A DNA stretch of 52,052 nt from Altererythrobacter sp. (GTDB lineage Bacteria > Pseudomonadota > Alphaproteobacteria > Sphingomonadales > Sphingomonadaceae), in NCBI GenBank assembly GCA_023260985.1, contig JALRKY010000064.1, positions 1 to 52,052 of the forward strand, given 5' to 3'. Under the pieces are notes generated by a model. It was not told the origin of the DNA and did no database searches. It was given only the letters and a program-made list of their open reading frames with translations. Below, piece by piece: positions 37,977 through 47,530 of this stretch; within the stretch, counting starts at the first letter, position 1, and the number at the start of each line of letters is the position of its first letter. The position numbers and the translations under genes are program-made.

Positions 37977-39518
37977 TCAAGACAGCCTGGCTCTAGCCAG
38001 CAGTGCCTGAGTGCTCGGGTCGAATTCGTCGCCGCCAGCCTCGATATCCTTCGCCATCTTCTTGCCCAGTTCCACGCCGAACTGGTCGAACGGATTGATC
38101 TGCATCAGGACCGCATTAGCGAAAGTGCGGTGCTCGTGGAAAGCGATCAGCGCGCCCAGTGTCGCAGCGTCGAGATCGTCGCACAGCATGGTCGCGCTGG
38201 GGCGGTCGCCTGGAAAGGCGCGCGCCAGATCCTTGCCATCTTTCGCCATGTTTCCGCCCGCCATCAGAGCCGCCCCCTGCGCGAAGCAATTGGTGAGCAG
38301 GATCGCGTGATGCGCCAAGTCCAGCCCGTCGCCGGGCGCGATGCTGGCAATGAAGTCAACTGGCACCAGATGCGTGCCCTGATGGAGCAGCTGGAAAACC
38401 GCGTGCTGCGCGTCGGTGCCCACCCCGCCCCAGGTGATCGGCGCGGTCAGCCCGTCCACCGCTGAACCGTCCGCCTTCACCCGCTTGCCATTGCTCTCCA
38501 TCTCCAGCTGCTGCAGATAGTCGGGAAGCAGGCCCAGTCGCTCGTCATAGGCGAAGCAGGCGCGCGTCTGGCAGCCGCGCAGCCGCGCGTAGTACTGGTC
38601 GGCAAAGGCAGCGCGCAGGCAAAGGTTCGCCGCGCCGTCATTGTCGCGGAAATGCTCGTCCACCGCGCGCGCTCCGGCGAGCATGGCGATGAAATCCTCC
38701 ATCCCCACCGCCAGCGCGACGGGGAAACCGATCGAGGACCAGAGCGAATAGCGCCCGCCGACGCTTTCGGGGAATGGCAGCACGCGCGTTTCGTCGACGC
38801 CCCATTCGACCGCCTTCTCGGGCGAGGCAGTGAGCGCCACGACCCGCCCCGAAGGGTCAGGCACGCCGTTCTCCGCCAGCCACTTAAGCGCCGATGCGGC
38901 ATTGGTCATGGTCTCGATCGTGGTGAAGGTCTTGCTCGCCACCGCGATCATCGTCGTAGCCGGATCGCAGGCGGCGAAGGCCGCTTCGAGCGCCACTCCG
39001 TCGATATTCGACACCACACACACGTCGACCAGCGCGAGGTCGCGGGTAAGCGCATCGACCGCCAGCGCGGGGCCCAGCGCACTGCCGCCAATGCCGATAT
39101 GGATCAGATGGTTGATCTCGCCGAACGCGCCGCCGTGGATCGCCTCGACCAGCATCCCCATGCGCGCGAGCAGCGCCTCGCCTTCCTCGACATCGGCCTC
39201 ATCCCCCACGCCGCGCATGGCGGTGTGCGTCGCGGCGCGCCCTTCAGTGACATTGACGATCTCACCGCCGAGCAACTTCGCCCGATGCCTCTCGAAATCG
39301 CAGGCCTGCGCCAGGGCTTCGAAGGCTGCGAGCAGTTCGCCATCGAGATGGGTCTTAGACCAGTCGAACAGAATCCCGGTCTCACCGCCTTCACCCGGCC
39401 ACTCGATCCGGCCCGAAAGCGCGGCGACGCGATCGCCATCGGCGGCGAACAATTGCTGCAGGCTGTGCTGCGGCAGCGCCTCCAGGCGATTCCATGCGGT
39501 GGCGATCTGGTCTGACAT
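37977..39518 (-). CDS. pgi: glucose-6-phosphate isomerase
   Basis: Interconverts glucose-6-phosphate and fructose-6-phosphate, 513 residues. Motifs include INHLIHIGIGGSALGPALAV, VVSNIDGVALEAAFAACDP, VASKTFTTIETMTNA, the signature SVGGRYSLWSSIGFPVALAV and GGVGTDAQHAVFQLLHQGTH with the catalytic region, ending near MQINPFDQFGVELGKKMAKD. The protein is intact, in contrast to the broken genes on its left. It is divergent from lepB across 48 bases. Confidence 0.96.
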   Translation of the reverse strand: MSDQIATAWNRLEALPQHSLQQLFAADGDRVAALSGRIEWPGEGGETGILFDWSKTHLDGELLAAFEALAQACDFERHRAKLLGGEIVNVTEGRAATHTAMRGVGDEADVEEGEALLARMGMLVEAIHGGAFGEINHLIHIGIGGSALGPALAVDALTRDLALVDVCVVSNIDGVALEAAFAACDPATTMIAVASKTFTTIETMTNAASALKWLAENGVPDPSGRVVALTASPEKAVEWGVDETRVLPFPESVGGRYSLWSSIGFPVALAVGMEDFIAMLAGARAVDEHFRDNDGAANLCLRAAFADQYYARLRGCQTRACFAYDERLGLLPDYLQQLEMESNGKRVKADGSAVDGLTAPITWGGVGTDAQHAVFQLLHQGTHLVPVDFIASIAPGDGLDLAHHAILLTNCFAQGAALMAGGNMAKDGKDLARAFPGDRPSATMLCDDLDAATLGALIAFHEHRTFANAVLMQINPFDQFGVELGKKMAKDIEAGGDEFDPSTQALLARARLS

Positions 39519-39566
39519 GCGAAAAGCCTTTCACAACTTGGGCTCACGCGATTAGGGACGGGAACG

Positions 39567-40397
39567 ATGGATGGGAACCCCGTAGATACGAATGCGCCGG
39601 CTGCAGGAACAGGCCGCGAGGGTGAAAGCTGGGGAAGTTTCCTCGCTTTCCTGCTCAAGCTGGTGCTGGTGGTGCTGGTGTTCCGCAGCTTCGTGTTCTC
39701 GCCCTTCTCGATTCCGTCCGAAAGCATGCTGCCGCGACTGTGGAACGGGGACTACCTGCTCGCCGCCAAATGGCCCTATGGCATCTCGAAATACTCGCTG
39801 CCGTTCGAACTGCCGGTGGTTCCGGGAAGAATGCTCGCCAGCCAGCCCGAACGCGGCGACATCGTGATCTTCAAGCATCCGATCGACGGCAGCGATTATA
39901 TCAAGCGCGTGATCGGCCTGCCGGGTGACACAGTGGCGATGGAAGACGGCCAACTGGTGCTCAACGGCACTCCGGTTCCAAAGGAGCGGCTCGACGATTT
40001 CATCATCCCCGTCACCGCCAACACGCGCTGCGCCCTGCCCACCGCAAAGGAAACCGAAGCCGATGGCACCGTCGTGTGCCGCTATGCCCACTATCGTGAG
40101 ACCCTGCCTTCGGGGAAGAGCTACGAAGTGCTCGATTTCGGCGACCGCCCGATCGACACCACCCGCCCGGTGATCGTGCCCGAAGGACGACTGCTCGTCA
40201 TAGGCGACAATCGCGACAATTCGCAGGACAGCCGCTTCTTGGCGACGCCCGGCGGCGGCGTGGGGCTGGTGCCGCAAGGGCTACTAGTCGGCCGCGCTAC
40301 GGTGATCATGTGGTCTACCGATGGCAGCGCCGAATGGATCAAGCCCTGGACATGGATCAGCGCTGCACGCTGGAGCCGCATCGGGGACACACTGTGA
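39567..40397 (+). CDS. lepB: signal peptidase I
   Basis: Membrane serine-lysine protease that removes signal peptides from exported proteins. The 276-residue protein has a single N-terminal membrane helix (FLLKLVLVVLVFRSFVFSPF). The nucleophile is in IPSESMLPRLWNGDYLL, the lysine base in SDYIKRVIGLPGDTV, and box E reads LLVIGDNRDNSQDSRF. First gene of a lepB-rnc-era operon; the stop overlaps the rnc GTG start. Confidence 0.96.
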   Translation: MDGNPVDTNAPAAGTGREGESWGSFLAFLLKLVLVVLVFRSFVFSPFSIPSESMLPRLWNGDYLLAAKWPYGISKYSLPFELPVVPGRMLASQPERGDIVIFKHPIDGSDYIKRVIGLPGDTVAMEDGQLVLNGTPVPKERLDDFIIPVTANTRCALPTAKETEADGTVVCRYAHYRETLPSGKSYEVLDFGDRPIDTTRPVIVPEGRLLVIGDNRDNSQDSRFLATPGGGVGLVPQGLLVGRATVIMWSTDGSAEWIKPWTWISAARWSRIGDTL

Positions 40398-41065
40398 GCG
40401 TGCTTGCCCCCGAAACGGTTGAATGGCTGGCAGGGCTTGGCATCGTGCCGGCGGACGAAACCCGCTGGCTCGCCGCGCTAACGCATGGCAGCCTTGGTAC
40501 TGAAACAAATTACGAGCGGCTCGAATTCCTCGGCGATCGCGTGCTGGGCCTTGCCATCGCCGAATGGCTGTTCGAAGCGAGCGAGGCCGCCGAAGGCAAG
40601 CTGTCGCAACAGCTCAACGCACTGGTCAGCCGCCAGACTTGCGCCCGCGTGGCTATGCAAGTTGGCCTGCCACAGCACATCAGGCTGGGCAAGCAGGCGC
40701 ATGACGACGGCGCGCGCGAAAGCACCAACATCCTCGGTGATGTGATGGAAGCCCTCCTTGGCGCGCATTTCCTCGATTTCGGCTTCGGGCCCACGCGCGA
40801 CCTGATCCGCACTGTCTGGGAGCGCGAATTTGCAGGCGGCGCGGGCAAGACGAAGCATCCCAAGAGCGCGCTGCAGGAATGGGCCGCGGGCAATCGTCGG
40901 AAACCGCCCGAGTACGAACTGGTCGCGCGCGAAGGACCCGATCATGCCGCGCGCTTCACCGTGCGTGTTAGCGTCAGGAATGTCGGCGAGGCGCAAGCCA
41001 CCGCCCAGAGCAAGCAAGACGCGGAGCGGCTGGCGGCCGCAGCCTTCATGGAACAATTCGGATGA
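40394..41065 (+). CDS. rnc: ribonuclease III
   Basis: Double-strand-specific endoribonuclease for rRNA processing and mRNA decay, 223 residues. The signature ERLEFLGDRVLGLAIAEWLF carries the metal-binding acids, and ESTNILGDVMEALLGAHFLD the second set. A C-terminal double-stranded-RNA-binding domain follows (HPKSALQEWAAGNRRKPPEY and AQSKQDAERLAAAAFMEQFG). It starts with GTG at 40394 inside the lepB stop. Its own stop overlaps the era start by 4 bases. Confidence 0.96.
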   Translation: MSVLAPETVEWLAGLGIVPADETRWLAALTHGSLGTETNYERLEFLGDRVLGLAIAEWLFEASEAAEGKLSQQLNALVSRQTCARVAMQVGLPQHIRLGKQAHDDGARESTNILGDVMEALLGAHFLDFGFGPTRDLIRTVWEREFAGGAGKTKHPKSALQEWAAGNRRKPPEYELVAREGPDHAARFTVRVSVRNVGEAQATAQSKQDAERLAAAAFMEQFG

Positions 41066-41967
41066 GTGAGAATGAGGCAACCCGCTGCGGCGTCGTCGCC
41101 GTGATCGGTGCGCCCAATGCGGGCAAGAGTACGCTGGTCAACCAGTTGGTCGGGCAGAAAGTCGCCATCACCAGCCCCAAGGCGCAGACCACCCGCGCGC
41201 GTATGTTGGGCATCGCGCTGCAGGGGCATGTGCAGATGATCCTGGTCGATACGCCCGGCATTTTTGCGCCCAAGCGCAAGCTGGACCGCGCGATGGTGAG
41301 CGCGGCTTGGGAAGGCGCCGAAGCGGCCGACGCGGTGCTGCTGCTGGTCGATCCGATCAAGCAGCGCCGGCACGAGCTCGAGCCGCTGCTCGAAGCGCTG
41401 GCGAACCAGCCCGAGCGCAAAATACTGGTGATCAACAAGGTCGATGCCGCGAAGAAGGAAGCGCTGCTCACGCTGGCGCAGGAACTGACCGGCAAGGTCG
41501 ATTTCGCCGAAGTGTTCTTCATATCCGCGCTGACCGACGACGGAGTGCCCGAAATGGCGGAAGCGCTCGCGGCGATGATGCCCGAGGGGCCGTGGCACTA
41601 TCCCGAGGATCAGGTGTCGGACGCGAGCGAGCGCCTGCTCGCAGCGGAAGTCACTCGCGAGCAGCTATATCGCCAGCTGCACGAGGAACTGCCCTATGAC
41701 AGCGTGGTTCGGCCCGAAAGCTACCAGCACCGGCCCGATGGCAGCATCGAGATCCACCAGCAGATCGTAGTGGGCCGCGAAAGCCAGCGCCCGATCGTGC
41801 TCGGCAAGGGCGGCGCAAAGATCAAGGTGATCGGCGAAGCGGCACGCAAGGAGCTGAGCGAAATGCTCGGCGCCAAGGTGCACCTGTTCCTGCACGTGAA
41901 GGTCAGTGAGAACTGGGCCGAAGACCGTGAGATCTTCGAGGAAATCGGGCTCGACTGGGTGCGTTGA
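41062..41967 (+). CDS. era: GTPase Era
   Basis: Ribosome-assembly GTPase that binds the 16S rRNA 3' end. The 301-residue protein has G1 IGAPNAGKSTLVNQ, G2/G3 TTRARM and LVDTPGIFAPK, G4 VINKVDAAKK and G5 FFISALTDDG. The KH RNA-binding domain is at the C-terminus with VLGKGGAKIKVIGEAARKEL. Last gene of the lepB-rnc-era operon. The 142 bases to the convergent topA gene contain no terminator or gene that I can identify. Confidence 0.96.
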   Translation: MSENEATRCGVVAVIGAPNAGKSTLVNQLVGQKVAITSPKAQTTRARMLGIALQGHVQMILVDTPGIFAPKRKLDRAMVSAAWEGAEAADAVLLLVDPIKQRRHELEPLLEALANQPERKILVINKVDAAKKEALLTLAQELTGKVDFAEVFFISALTDDGVPEMAEALAAMMPEGPWHYPEDQVSDASERLLAAEVTREQLYRQLHEELPYDSVVRPESYQHRPDGSIEIHQQIVVGRESQRPIVLGKGGAKIKVIGEAARKELSEMLGAKVHLFLHVKVSENWAEDREIFEEIGLDWVR

Positions 41968-42109
41968 CCGGACAATTATGAGATAATCCTTCCATACCCT
42001 CTGCCTACCAAATCACCGCTGGCGACACCCCCATTCAGGCTGCTTACTAGCGTGTAAGTCTTGATGATTTACGAACGGAGCGGAATGAAAATGCCTCCGC
42101 CAAAGAGGG

Positions 42110-44635
42110 TTACCGTAAGCTTACCGCCTTTTTCTTTGGGGCGGCCTTCTTACGTCCCTTCTTCTTCGCCGGGCCCTTTGCAGCGCGCGAATCGATCAAT
42201 TCTATCGCCTGTGCCTCGGTGATCTCCTCGGGCGTCACATCCTTGGGAATGGTCGCATTGGTGGTGCCGTCGGTAACATAGGGGCCATAGCGCCCCGACA
42301 TGACCTTGATCCCGCCGCCGCTGGTGGGGTGAACGCCCAATGTCTTGATCGGCTCTGCCTTGCCGCGCCCGCCCCTTGCGCCGCGATTGGCGGCCTGCGC
42401 CAGGATATCGACCGCGCGGTTCATCCCCACTTCGAAAACTTCGAGCGTGTTGGACAGCTTGCCGTATTTGCCGTCATACCTGAGATATGGGCCGTAACGA
42501 CCTATATTCGCTTCGATTTCTAGTCCCGTGTCAGGATGCTCACCGACAATGCGCGGCAGGCCGAGCAGCTTAACCGCCCAATCGAGATCGAAGTCGTCGA
42601 GGTCCTTGGGGATCGAAGCGCGCTTCGCCTCCTTGCCTTCGCCCATCTCGATATAGGGTCCGAATCGGCCAATCTTGCGGTGGATCGGCAAGTCAGTCTC
42701 GGGATGGGTGCCCATCACCCGGTCCTCACCCGATACTTCGCCATTGCCGCCCGGCTGGGCGAAACGGCGTGTGTATTTGCATTCGGGATAGTTGGCGCAG
42801 GCTACGAACGCCCCGAAGCGCCCGCCGCGCAGCGACAGTCGGCCGCCGCTGCGGCCTTCCATCTGGCACATCGGGCAGGCGCGCGAATCGCCCTCGTCCT
42901 TGCGCGGCGGGAAAAGATAGTTCGAAAGATAATCGTCGAGCGCTTCGGTCACTTCCGAAGGCAGCTTGTCCATCACCTCATCGGCCTTGGACTTGAAGTC
43001 CTGCCAGAACTTGGCGAGCAGTGCCTTCCACGCCTCGCGGCCGCCCGAAACCTCGTCGAGCTCATCTTCCATCTCAGCGGTGAAATCATAGGCGACGTAG
43101 TTCGAGAAAAAGCGCTCGAGGAAGGCCGTCAGCAGACGCCCCGATTCCTCGGCGAAGAAGCGGTTCTTCTCCATCCGCACATAGTCGCGGTCGCGCAAAG
43201 TCTGGATGGTAGAAGCATAGGTCGAAGGGCGCCCGATGCCTAGCTCCTCCAGCCGCTTGATCAGCGAAGCCTCGGAAAAGCGCGGCGGCGGCTGAGTGAA
43301 GTGCTGGTTCGCTTCGACCGCTTTCTTGAGCGGGCAATCGCCCTTGCGGATAATCGGGAGCAGGCCGTCTTCGTTATCCTCCGAATCGTCGATCCCTTCC
43401 TGGTAGACGGCGAAGAAGCCGGGGAATTTCACGACCTGCCCGGTGGCGCGCAATTCATGTGCGCCGGTCGGGTCGCGCAAAGTGACCGTGCTGCGCTCAA
43501 GCTGCGCGGCGGACATCTGGCTCGCCATCGCGCGCTTGAAGATCAGCGCATAGAGCTTGGCCTCATCGCTCGAACCGGCATGTTCGCGGCGGAAATCGGT
43601 CGGCCGGATCGCTTCGTGCGCTTCCTGCGCGTTCTTGGCCTTGGTGGAATAGAAGCGCGGCTTTTCCGGCAGGTATGAGGAGTCGTAACGCTCGGCGATG
43701 GCATCGCGCAGAGTCATGATCGCACCCGGATCCATCTGAACGCCGTCGGTACGCATGTAGGTAATCGCACCCGCTTCATAGAGTGACTGCGCGCAACGCA
43801 TCGTATGGCTGGCGGAGAAGCCGAGCTTGCGCGCGGCCTCCTGCTGCAACGTCGAAGTGGTGAACGGCGGCGCGGGGCTGCGCTTCAATGGCTTGGTCTC
43901 GATATACTCTACCGTGAAGCGTGCGCCTTCGACTGCAGCCTTCGCCTCCATCGCGCTGCCCTCGTTACCGAGGGTAAGCTTGTCGAGCTTCTCGCCCTTG
44001 AAGCGCACCAGCCGCGCATCAAACTGCGTGCCGTCATGTTCGAGCTTGGCGACGACCGACCAGTATTCGTCGGCACGGAATGCCTCGATCACGCGCTCTC
44101 GGTCCACAATCAGCCGCAGTGCGACCGACTGGACGCGGCCCGCGCTCTTGGCGCCGGGCAGCTTGCGCCACAGCACCGGGCTGAGCGTGAAGCCGAACAG
44201 ATAGTCGAGCGCGCGGCGCGCCAGATAGGCGTCGATCAGATCGGTATCGAGCGCACGCGGATGCGCCATCGCTTCGGTGACGGCGCTCTTGGTGATCGCG
44301 TTGAACGTGACGCGGTCGACGCTCTTGGGCAGCGCCTTGCGCTTCGCCAGCAGTTCCTGGACATGCCAGCTGATCGCTTCGCCTTCGCGGTCGGGGTCGG
44401 TCGCGAGTACCAGCCGGTCGGCCTTCTTCGCAGCGTCGACGATTTCCTTGAAGCGGCTCTGCTTGTCGCGATAGAGCTCCCAATCCATCGCGAAATCTTC
44501 GTCCGGGCGCACGCTGCCATCCTTTGGCGGCAGGTCGCGGACGTGGCCGTAGCTGGCGAGAACCTTGAAGTCCTTGCCGAGGTATTTCTCGATAGTTTTC
44601 GCCTTGGCCGGCGATTCAACGATGACTAGCTGCAT
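42110..44635 (-). CDS. topA: DNA topoisomerase I
   Basis: Relaxes negative supercoils by cutting one DNA strand. The 841-residue protein has the Toprim start LVIVESPAKAKTIEKYLG, LATDPDREGEAISWHV, the catalytic tyrosine in GAITYMRTDGVQM and PKSVDRVTFNAITKSAV. Downstream are a four-cysteine zinc ribbon (CPMCQMEGRSGGRL with YPECKYTRRF), three repeated RFGPY/RYGPY modules (IGRFGPYIEMG, IGRYGPYLRYD, SGRYGPYVTDG) and a lysine-rich tail. Typical alphaproteobacterial length. It lies directly downstream of the dprA remnant, the usual order in this group. Confidence 0.97.
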   Translation of the reverse strand: MQLVIVESPAKAKTIEKYLGKDFKVLASYGHVRDLPPKDGSVRPDEDFAMDWELYRDKQSRFKEIVDAAKKADRLVLATDPDREGEAISWHVQELLAKRKALPKSVDRVTFNAITKSAVTEAMAHPRALDTDLIDAYLARRALDYLFGFTLSPVLWRKLPGAKSAGRVQSVALRLIVDRERVIEAFRADEYWSVVAKLEHDGTQFDARLVRFKGEKLDKLTLGNEGSAMEAKAAVEGARFTVEYIETKPLKRSPAPPFTTSTLQQEAARKLGFSASHTMRCAQSLYEAGAITYMRTDGVQMDPGAIMTLRDAIAERYDSSYLPEKPRFYSTKAKNAQEAHEAIRPTDFRREHAGSSDEAKLYALIFKRAMASQMSAAQLERSTVTLRDPTGAHELRATGQVVKFPGFFAVYQEGIDDSEDNEDGLLPIIRKGDCPLKKAVEANQHFTQPPPRFSEASLIKRLEELGIGRPSTYASTIQTLRDRDYVRMEKNRFFAEESGRLLTAFLERFFSNYVAYDFTAEMEDELDEVSGGREAWKALLAKFWQDFKSKADEVMDKLPSEVTEALDDYLSNYLFPPRKDEGDSRACPMCQMEGRSGGRLSLRGGRFGAFVACANYPECKYTRRFAQPGGNGEVSGEDRVMGTHPETDLPIHRKIGRFGPYIEMGEGKEAKRASIPKDLDDFDLDWAVKLLGLPRIVGEHPDTGLEIEANIGRYGPYLRYDGKYGKLSNTLEVFEVGMNRAVDILAQAANRGARGGRGKAEPIKTLGVHPTSGGGIKVMSGRYGPYVTDGTTNATIPKDVTPEEITEAQAIELIDSRAAKGPAKKKGRKKAAPKKKAVSLR

Positions 44636-44706
44636 TACGGTGTTTCAGAGCCCCTACGCGTATACGTGTACGTACGCGCGAGGGTGGCGGCGGGTTTCGG
44701 GCCAAG

Positions 44707-45417
44707 TCAAGTGGCCGCGCGCATCCTTCGCCAAGCGAGGAAGAACAGCGCACCTAGGAAAAGGTCGACCGCACCGAAGGCTGCGCGGACTGCGTCGGCC
44801 TGCCCGCGTGCGAAGAACGCCAGCGCGGGTATGCCGAAACACAGTTTCTCCCAGATGCAGACCTGCATCAGCGGCATGAACCGCTGCGGATCGCTGGCAA
44901 TCACGCCCACGGTGGCAGGGAGGGCGCCCAGATGCGCCGCGCCGTCGATCCCGCGCGCAAGGCCAGACACGATTGTGAAGCCACCGCTTGCGAGCGCGCT
45001 TGCGAACTCGCGCGCCAGCTTGACCGCCGCCGCGCTGACATTGCGCGCGCCGACCATCGCCACACAGGGCCGCTCCGCCAGCGACAAATCGCCGCGCTAG
45101 GTTAGGATCGGCGGAGCGCTGTCGATCTGGCCAAGCAGCGAGGGGTAGTCCGGCTGGTCATGGAACAGATATTTCACCCCGGCGCGGCGCACCGCCTCCA
45201 CTTCGCACTCGATTGCTCCTGCCGGTGCCGCGCGATAGGTGCGCCCACCACGCTTGCCGAGATTGGGCAGCGCCTCGAGCGCTACCTGCGCACTGCCGAA
45301 ACGCGCCAGCAACTGGCGATAGCTGACCGGCCCGATATTGGGCGAGCGCGACAGGCGGATGCGCGAGAATGCTTCGATCTGCGAGAGCACCGGTTGCGAC
45401 CCCTTGCTCTCCATCAT
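44707..45417 (-). pseudogene. dprA: dprA remnant: nonsense codon plus a deletion fusing it to a membrane-protein tail
   Basis: DprA loads RecA on incoming single-stranded DNA in natural transformation. The 5' part is recognisable: IEAFSRIRLSRSPNIGPVSY, RQLLARFGSAQVALEALPNL and YLFHDQPDYPSLLGQI with DSAPPILT. TAG at 45099-45097 then interrupts. The same frame resumes RGDLSLAERPCVAMVGARNV and SGGFTIVSGLARGIDGAAHL, the Rossmann-fold start. After GALPATVGVIA the dprA sequence stops. The frame instead continues SDPQRFMPLMQVCIWEKLCF, PALAFFARGQADAVRAAFGA and VDLFLGALFFLAWRR, which is the C-terminal membrane part of an unrelated protein. The rest of dprA (SGS-type DNA-binding region and C-terminal domain) is missing. 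The position between plsY and topA is where dprA belongs. Confidence 0.88.
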
Positions 45418-45430
45418 CCGGTGGCCGTTA

Positions 45431-46018
45431 TCAGGTCTTTTTGCCGCCTATCCTGGGCTCTTCACCCTTCATCAGCCGCGCAATATTGGCGCGGTGGAGA
45501 TAGATGATCAGGCCCGCAATTGCAGCCAGCACGGGGAAATATTCGGGATAGCCGAACAGCGGCGCAGCCGCTGCGGTGGCCACCACTGCGCTCATCCCCG
45601 CGAGGGAGGAGATACGGAAGATCGAGAGGATGCTGAGCCATAAAAGAGCGTAGGAAAGCCCGATCGGCAGGGCGAGGCCGAAGCATACGCCCGCATTGGT
45701 GGCCACGCCCTTGCCGCCCTTGAAGCCGAGCCACACGGGGAAGCAATGCCCAATTACGGCAGCACCCGCGCCAAAGGCTATGGCGGGCCCGCCCCACAGC
45801 TGGCCCGCGATCCAGACCGCTGCGAATCCCTTGACCAGATCGAGCAGCAGCGTTGCCGCGGCCAGCCCCTTCTTGCCGGTGCGCAGGACGTTGGTCGCGC
45901 CGATATTGCCGCTGCCGATCTGGCGAACGTCGCCCATGCCAGCCGCCTTGGTCAGCAAGAGGCCGAACGGGATCGAACCGAGCAAGTATCCCAGCAATGC
46001 CGCGTAAATCGCTTCCAT
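45431..46018 (-). CDS. plsY: glycerol-3-phosphate acyltransferase PlsY
   Basis: Membrane enzyme that moves an acyl group from acyl phosphate to glycerol-3-phosphate, the first step of phospholipid synthesis. The 195-residue protein has GYLLGSIPFGLLLTK, the motif IGSGNIGATNVLRTGKKG, HCFPVWLGFKGGKGVATNAG and about five membrane helices. ATG 46018 was chosen; the frame opens two codons earlier with TTG. The start abuts the palindromic repeat at 46027. Confidence 0.95.
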   Translation of the reverse strand: MEAIYAALLGYLLGSIPFGLLLTKAAGMGDVRQIGSGNIGATNVLRTGKKGLAAATLLLDLVKGFAAVWIAGQLWGGPAIAFGAGAAVIGHCFPVWLGFKGGKGVATNAGVCFGLALPIGLSYALLWLSILSIFRISSLAGMSAVVATAAAAPLFGYPEYFPVLAAIAGLIIYLHRANIARLMKGEEPRIGGKKT

Positions 46019-46026
46019 AAGCAACT

Positions 46027-46118
46027 CCGTTCGGGCTGAGCCTGTCGAAGCCCCGTCCTTCTTGTTTGATCTTGTTGTAAAAGTAAGTACGGCCCTTCGA
46101 CAAGCTCAGGGCGAACGG
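46027..46118. repeat. palindromic intergenic repeat (REP/BIME-like), copy 2
   Basis: Left half CCGTTCGGGCTGAGCCTGTC (from 46027, continuing GAAG) and right half GGCCCTTCGACAAGCTCAGG (from 46091, continuing GCGAACGG) are inverted copies around a ~40-base AT-richer spacer. The element fills the space between the divergent plsY and murI starts. The right arm ends 11 bases before the murI start, so the repeat supplies part of the murI leader. The other copy is at 11068-11143. Confidence 0.87.
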
Positions 46119-46129
46119 AAACATTCATT

Positions 46130-46924
46130 TTGGAAGCAACTTCCCCAATCCTGCTGTTCGATTCCGGTGTTGGCGGGCTCACCGTGTTCAAGGAACTGCA
46201 CCGCGTGCTGCCGCAAGCTCCGGTGATCTATGCTGCCGATCTGGCCGGCCTACCCTATGGCGAGAAAACCGAAGCGCAGATCGCGGCGCGGGTCGCCGGT
46301 TTGCTGGGCCGCATGTGCGAACGATACCACCCGCGCCTCGCCTGCATCGCCTGCAACACCGCGAGCACGATCGCGCTGGGTATGGTGCGCGAAGTGCTCG
46401 AAATTCCTGTCGTCGGCACTGTGCCCGCAATTAAGCCTGCCGCCGTCATAACCAAGAACGGCGTGATCGGCCTGCTCGGCACCGCCGCCACCGTGCGGCA
46501 GGCCTATGTCGACAAGCTCGAGGCCGAATTCGCCAACGGCAAGCGCCTGTTGCGCCATGCTGCGCCCGGGCTAGTCGAGGCGGCCGAAGCCAAGCTGCGC
46601 GGCGAGCCAGTCGACATGGCGGTGATCGAAGCCGCAGCGAACGCATTGCGCTGCACGGAGGGTGGCGAAGCGATCGACACTGTGGTGCTCGCCTGCACCC
46701 ATTTCCCGCTGTTGAAGGACGAGCTCGCGCTAGCCTTCGGCCCAGACGTTCGCTTCATCGATGGCGCCGAAGGGATCGCGCGGCGGATTCAGTCCCTGAC
46801 CAAAGGCCAGGAATTCGGCCAAGGGTTCGAAAGTCGCGCGATCACGACCGGCGATCTCGCCGCTTTCGAAGCGCTGGCTCCGGCATTCGCGAGACACGGT
46901 ATCACTCGGCTGGAGGCATTTTAA
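46130..46924 (+). CDS. murI: glutamate racemase
   Basis: Makes D-glutamate for peptidoglycan. The 264-residue protein has ILLFDSGVGGLTVFKELHRV with the first catalytic aspartate region, LPYGEKTEAQI, the first catalytic cysteine in ACIACNTASTIAL and the second in VVLACTHFPLLKDEL. It starts with TTG at 46130, preceded by GGAAAC at the edge of the palindromic repeat. No in-frame ATG suits better. The next gene begins at the base after its stop. Confidence 0.94.
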   Translation: MEATSPILLFDSGVGGLTVFKELHRVLPQAPVIYAADLAGLPYGEKTEAQIAARVAGLLGRMCERYHPRLACIACNTASTIALGMVREVLEIPVVGTVPAIKPAAVITKNGVIGLLGTAATVRQAYVDKLEAEFANGKRLLRHAAPGLVEAAEAKLRGEPVDMAVIEAAANALRCTEGGEAIDTVVLACTHFPLLKDELALAFGPDVRFIDGAEGIARRIQSLTKGQEFGQGFESRAITTGDLAAFEALAPAFARHGITRLEAF

Positions 46925-47407
46925 ATGGAAGGCGCGAGCGAATTCGCCATGGCAAGCATGGAGCGGTTGGTCGAACAGAAGGGTGACATGATCGGCGAGG
47001 TGATCACGCACTACTACGCCCGCTTTCCCGAAGCGCGCGCCTCGTTCGAGCATCACGGCTGCGGCTATCGCGAAGAGCTCAAAGGCCGGATGGTAAATAC
47101 GACCGCATTTTTCCTGCTCCAATGGATCGAAAATCGCGCTTCCACGCTGATCGAGCAGGGAACCACCATCCCGCACCACCACGATACCCTGCAGGTTGGA
47201 CCGAAATGCTACATGGGCCTGATCGACACGGTTCTGGCAGTCCTTCTCGAAACTGTCCCGTTGGCGAAACTGGACGAGCGCGAAATGCGGATAACGGCGC
47301 ACGGCGAGATTGCCCAATTCGTCGAGCAGATGCGCGGGGAATTCTTCCGCAAGGACAATGATGGGCCGCTCCCGGCATTCGACCCGCGGCAGACGAAACC
47401 GGCCTGA
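46925..47407 (+). CDS. globin-like protein next to hemA (putative)
   Basis: A 160-residue soluble, helical protein whose ATG directly follows the murI TAA. ITHYYARFPEARASFEHHG resembles the globin A-C region, where a tyrosine or phenylalanine precedes P-E-A. PHHHDTLQVGPKCYMGLIDT resembles the F-G region with a candidate proximal histidine around residues 84-86, followed by V-x-P and Y. I infer a single-domain globin, but the match is from pattern only. It lies between murI and hemA, so a link to haem or oxygen sensing is possible. If it is not a globin, I have no other family to offer. Confidence 0.55.
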   Translation: MEGASEFAMASMERLVEQKGDMIGEVITHYYARFPEARASFEHHGCGYREELKGRMVNTTAFFLLQWIENRASTLIEQGTTIPHHHDTLQVGPKCYMGLIDTVLAVLLETVPLAKLDEREMRITAHGEIAQFVEQMRGEFFRKDNDGPLPAFDPRQTKPA

Positions 47408-47530
47408 TCGGGCGTTCGTCGAACTGCGAGTCGTTCTCAAAGATCATGGGTGGCAAAAAGATACTTTTGCCCCTAAATCCTGCGCCCTGATGGCAGCCGC
47501 AAAAGCGGTGCGAAGCAGCGGAACTTGTGC

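Noticed and set aside
41968..42109. Terminator or small RNA between era and topA
   Set aside because: I looked for stems followed by T-runs on both strands and found only weak, short inverted repeats.
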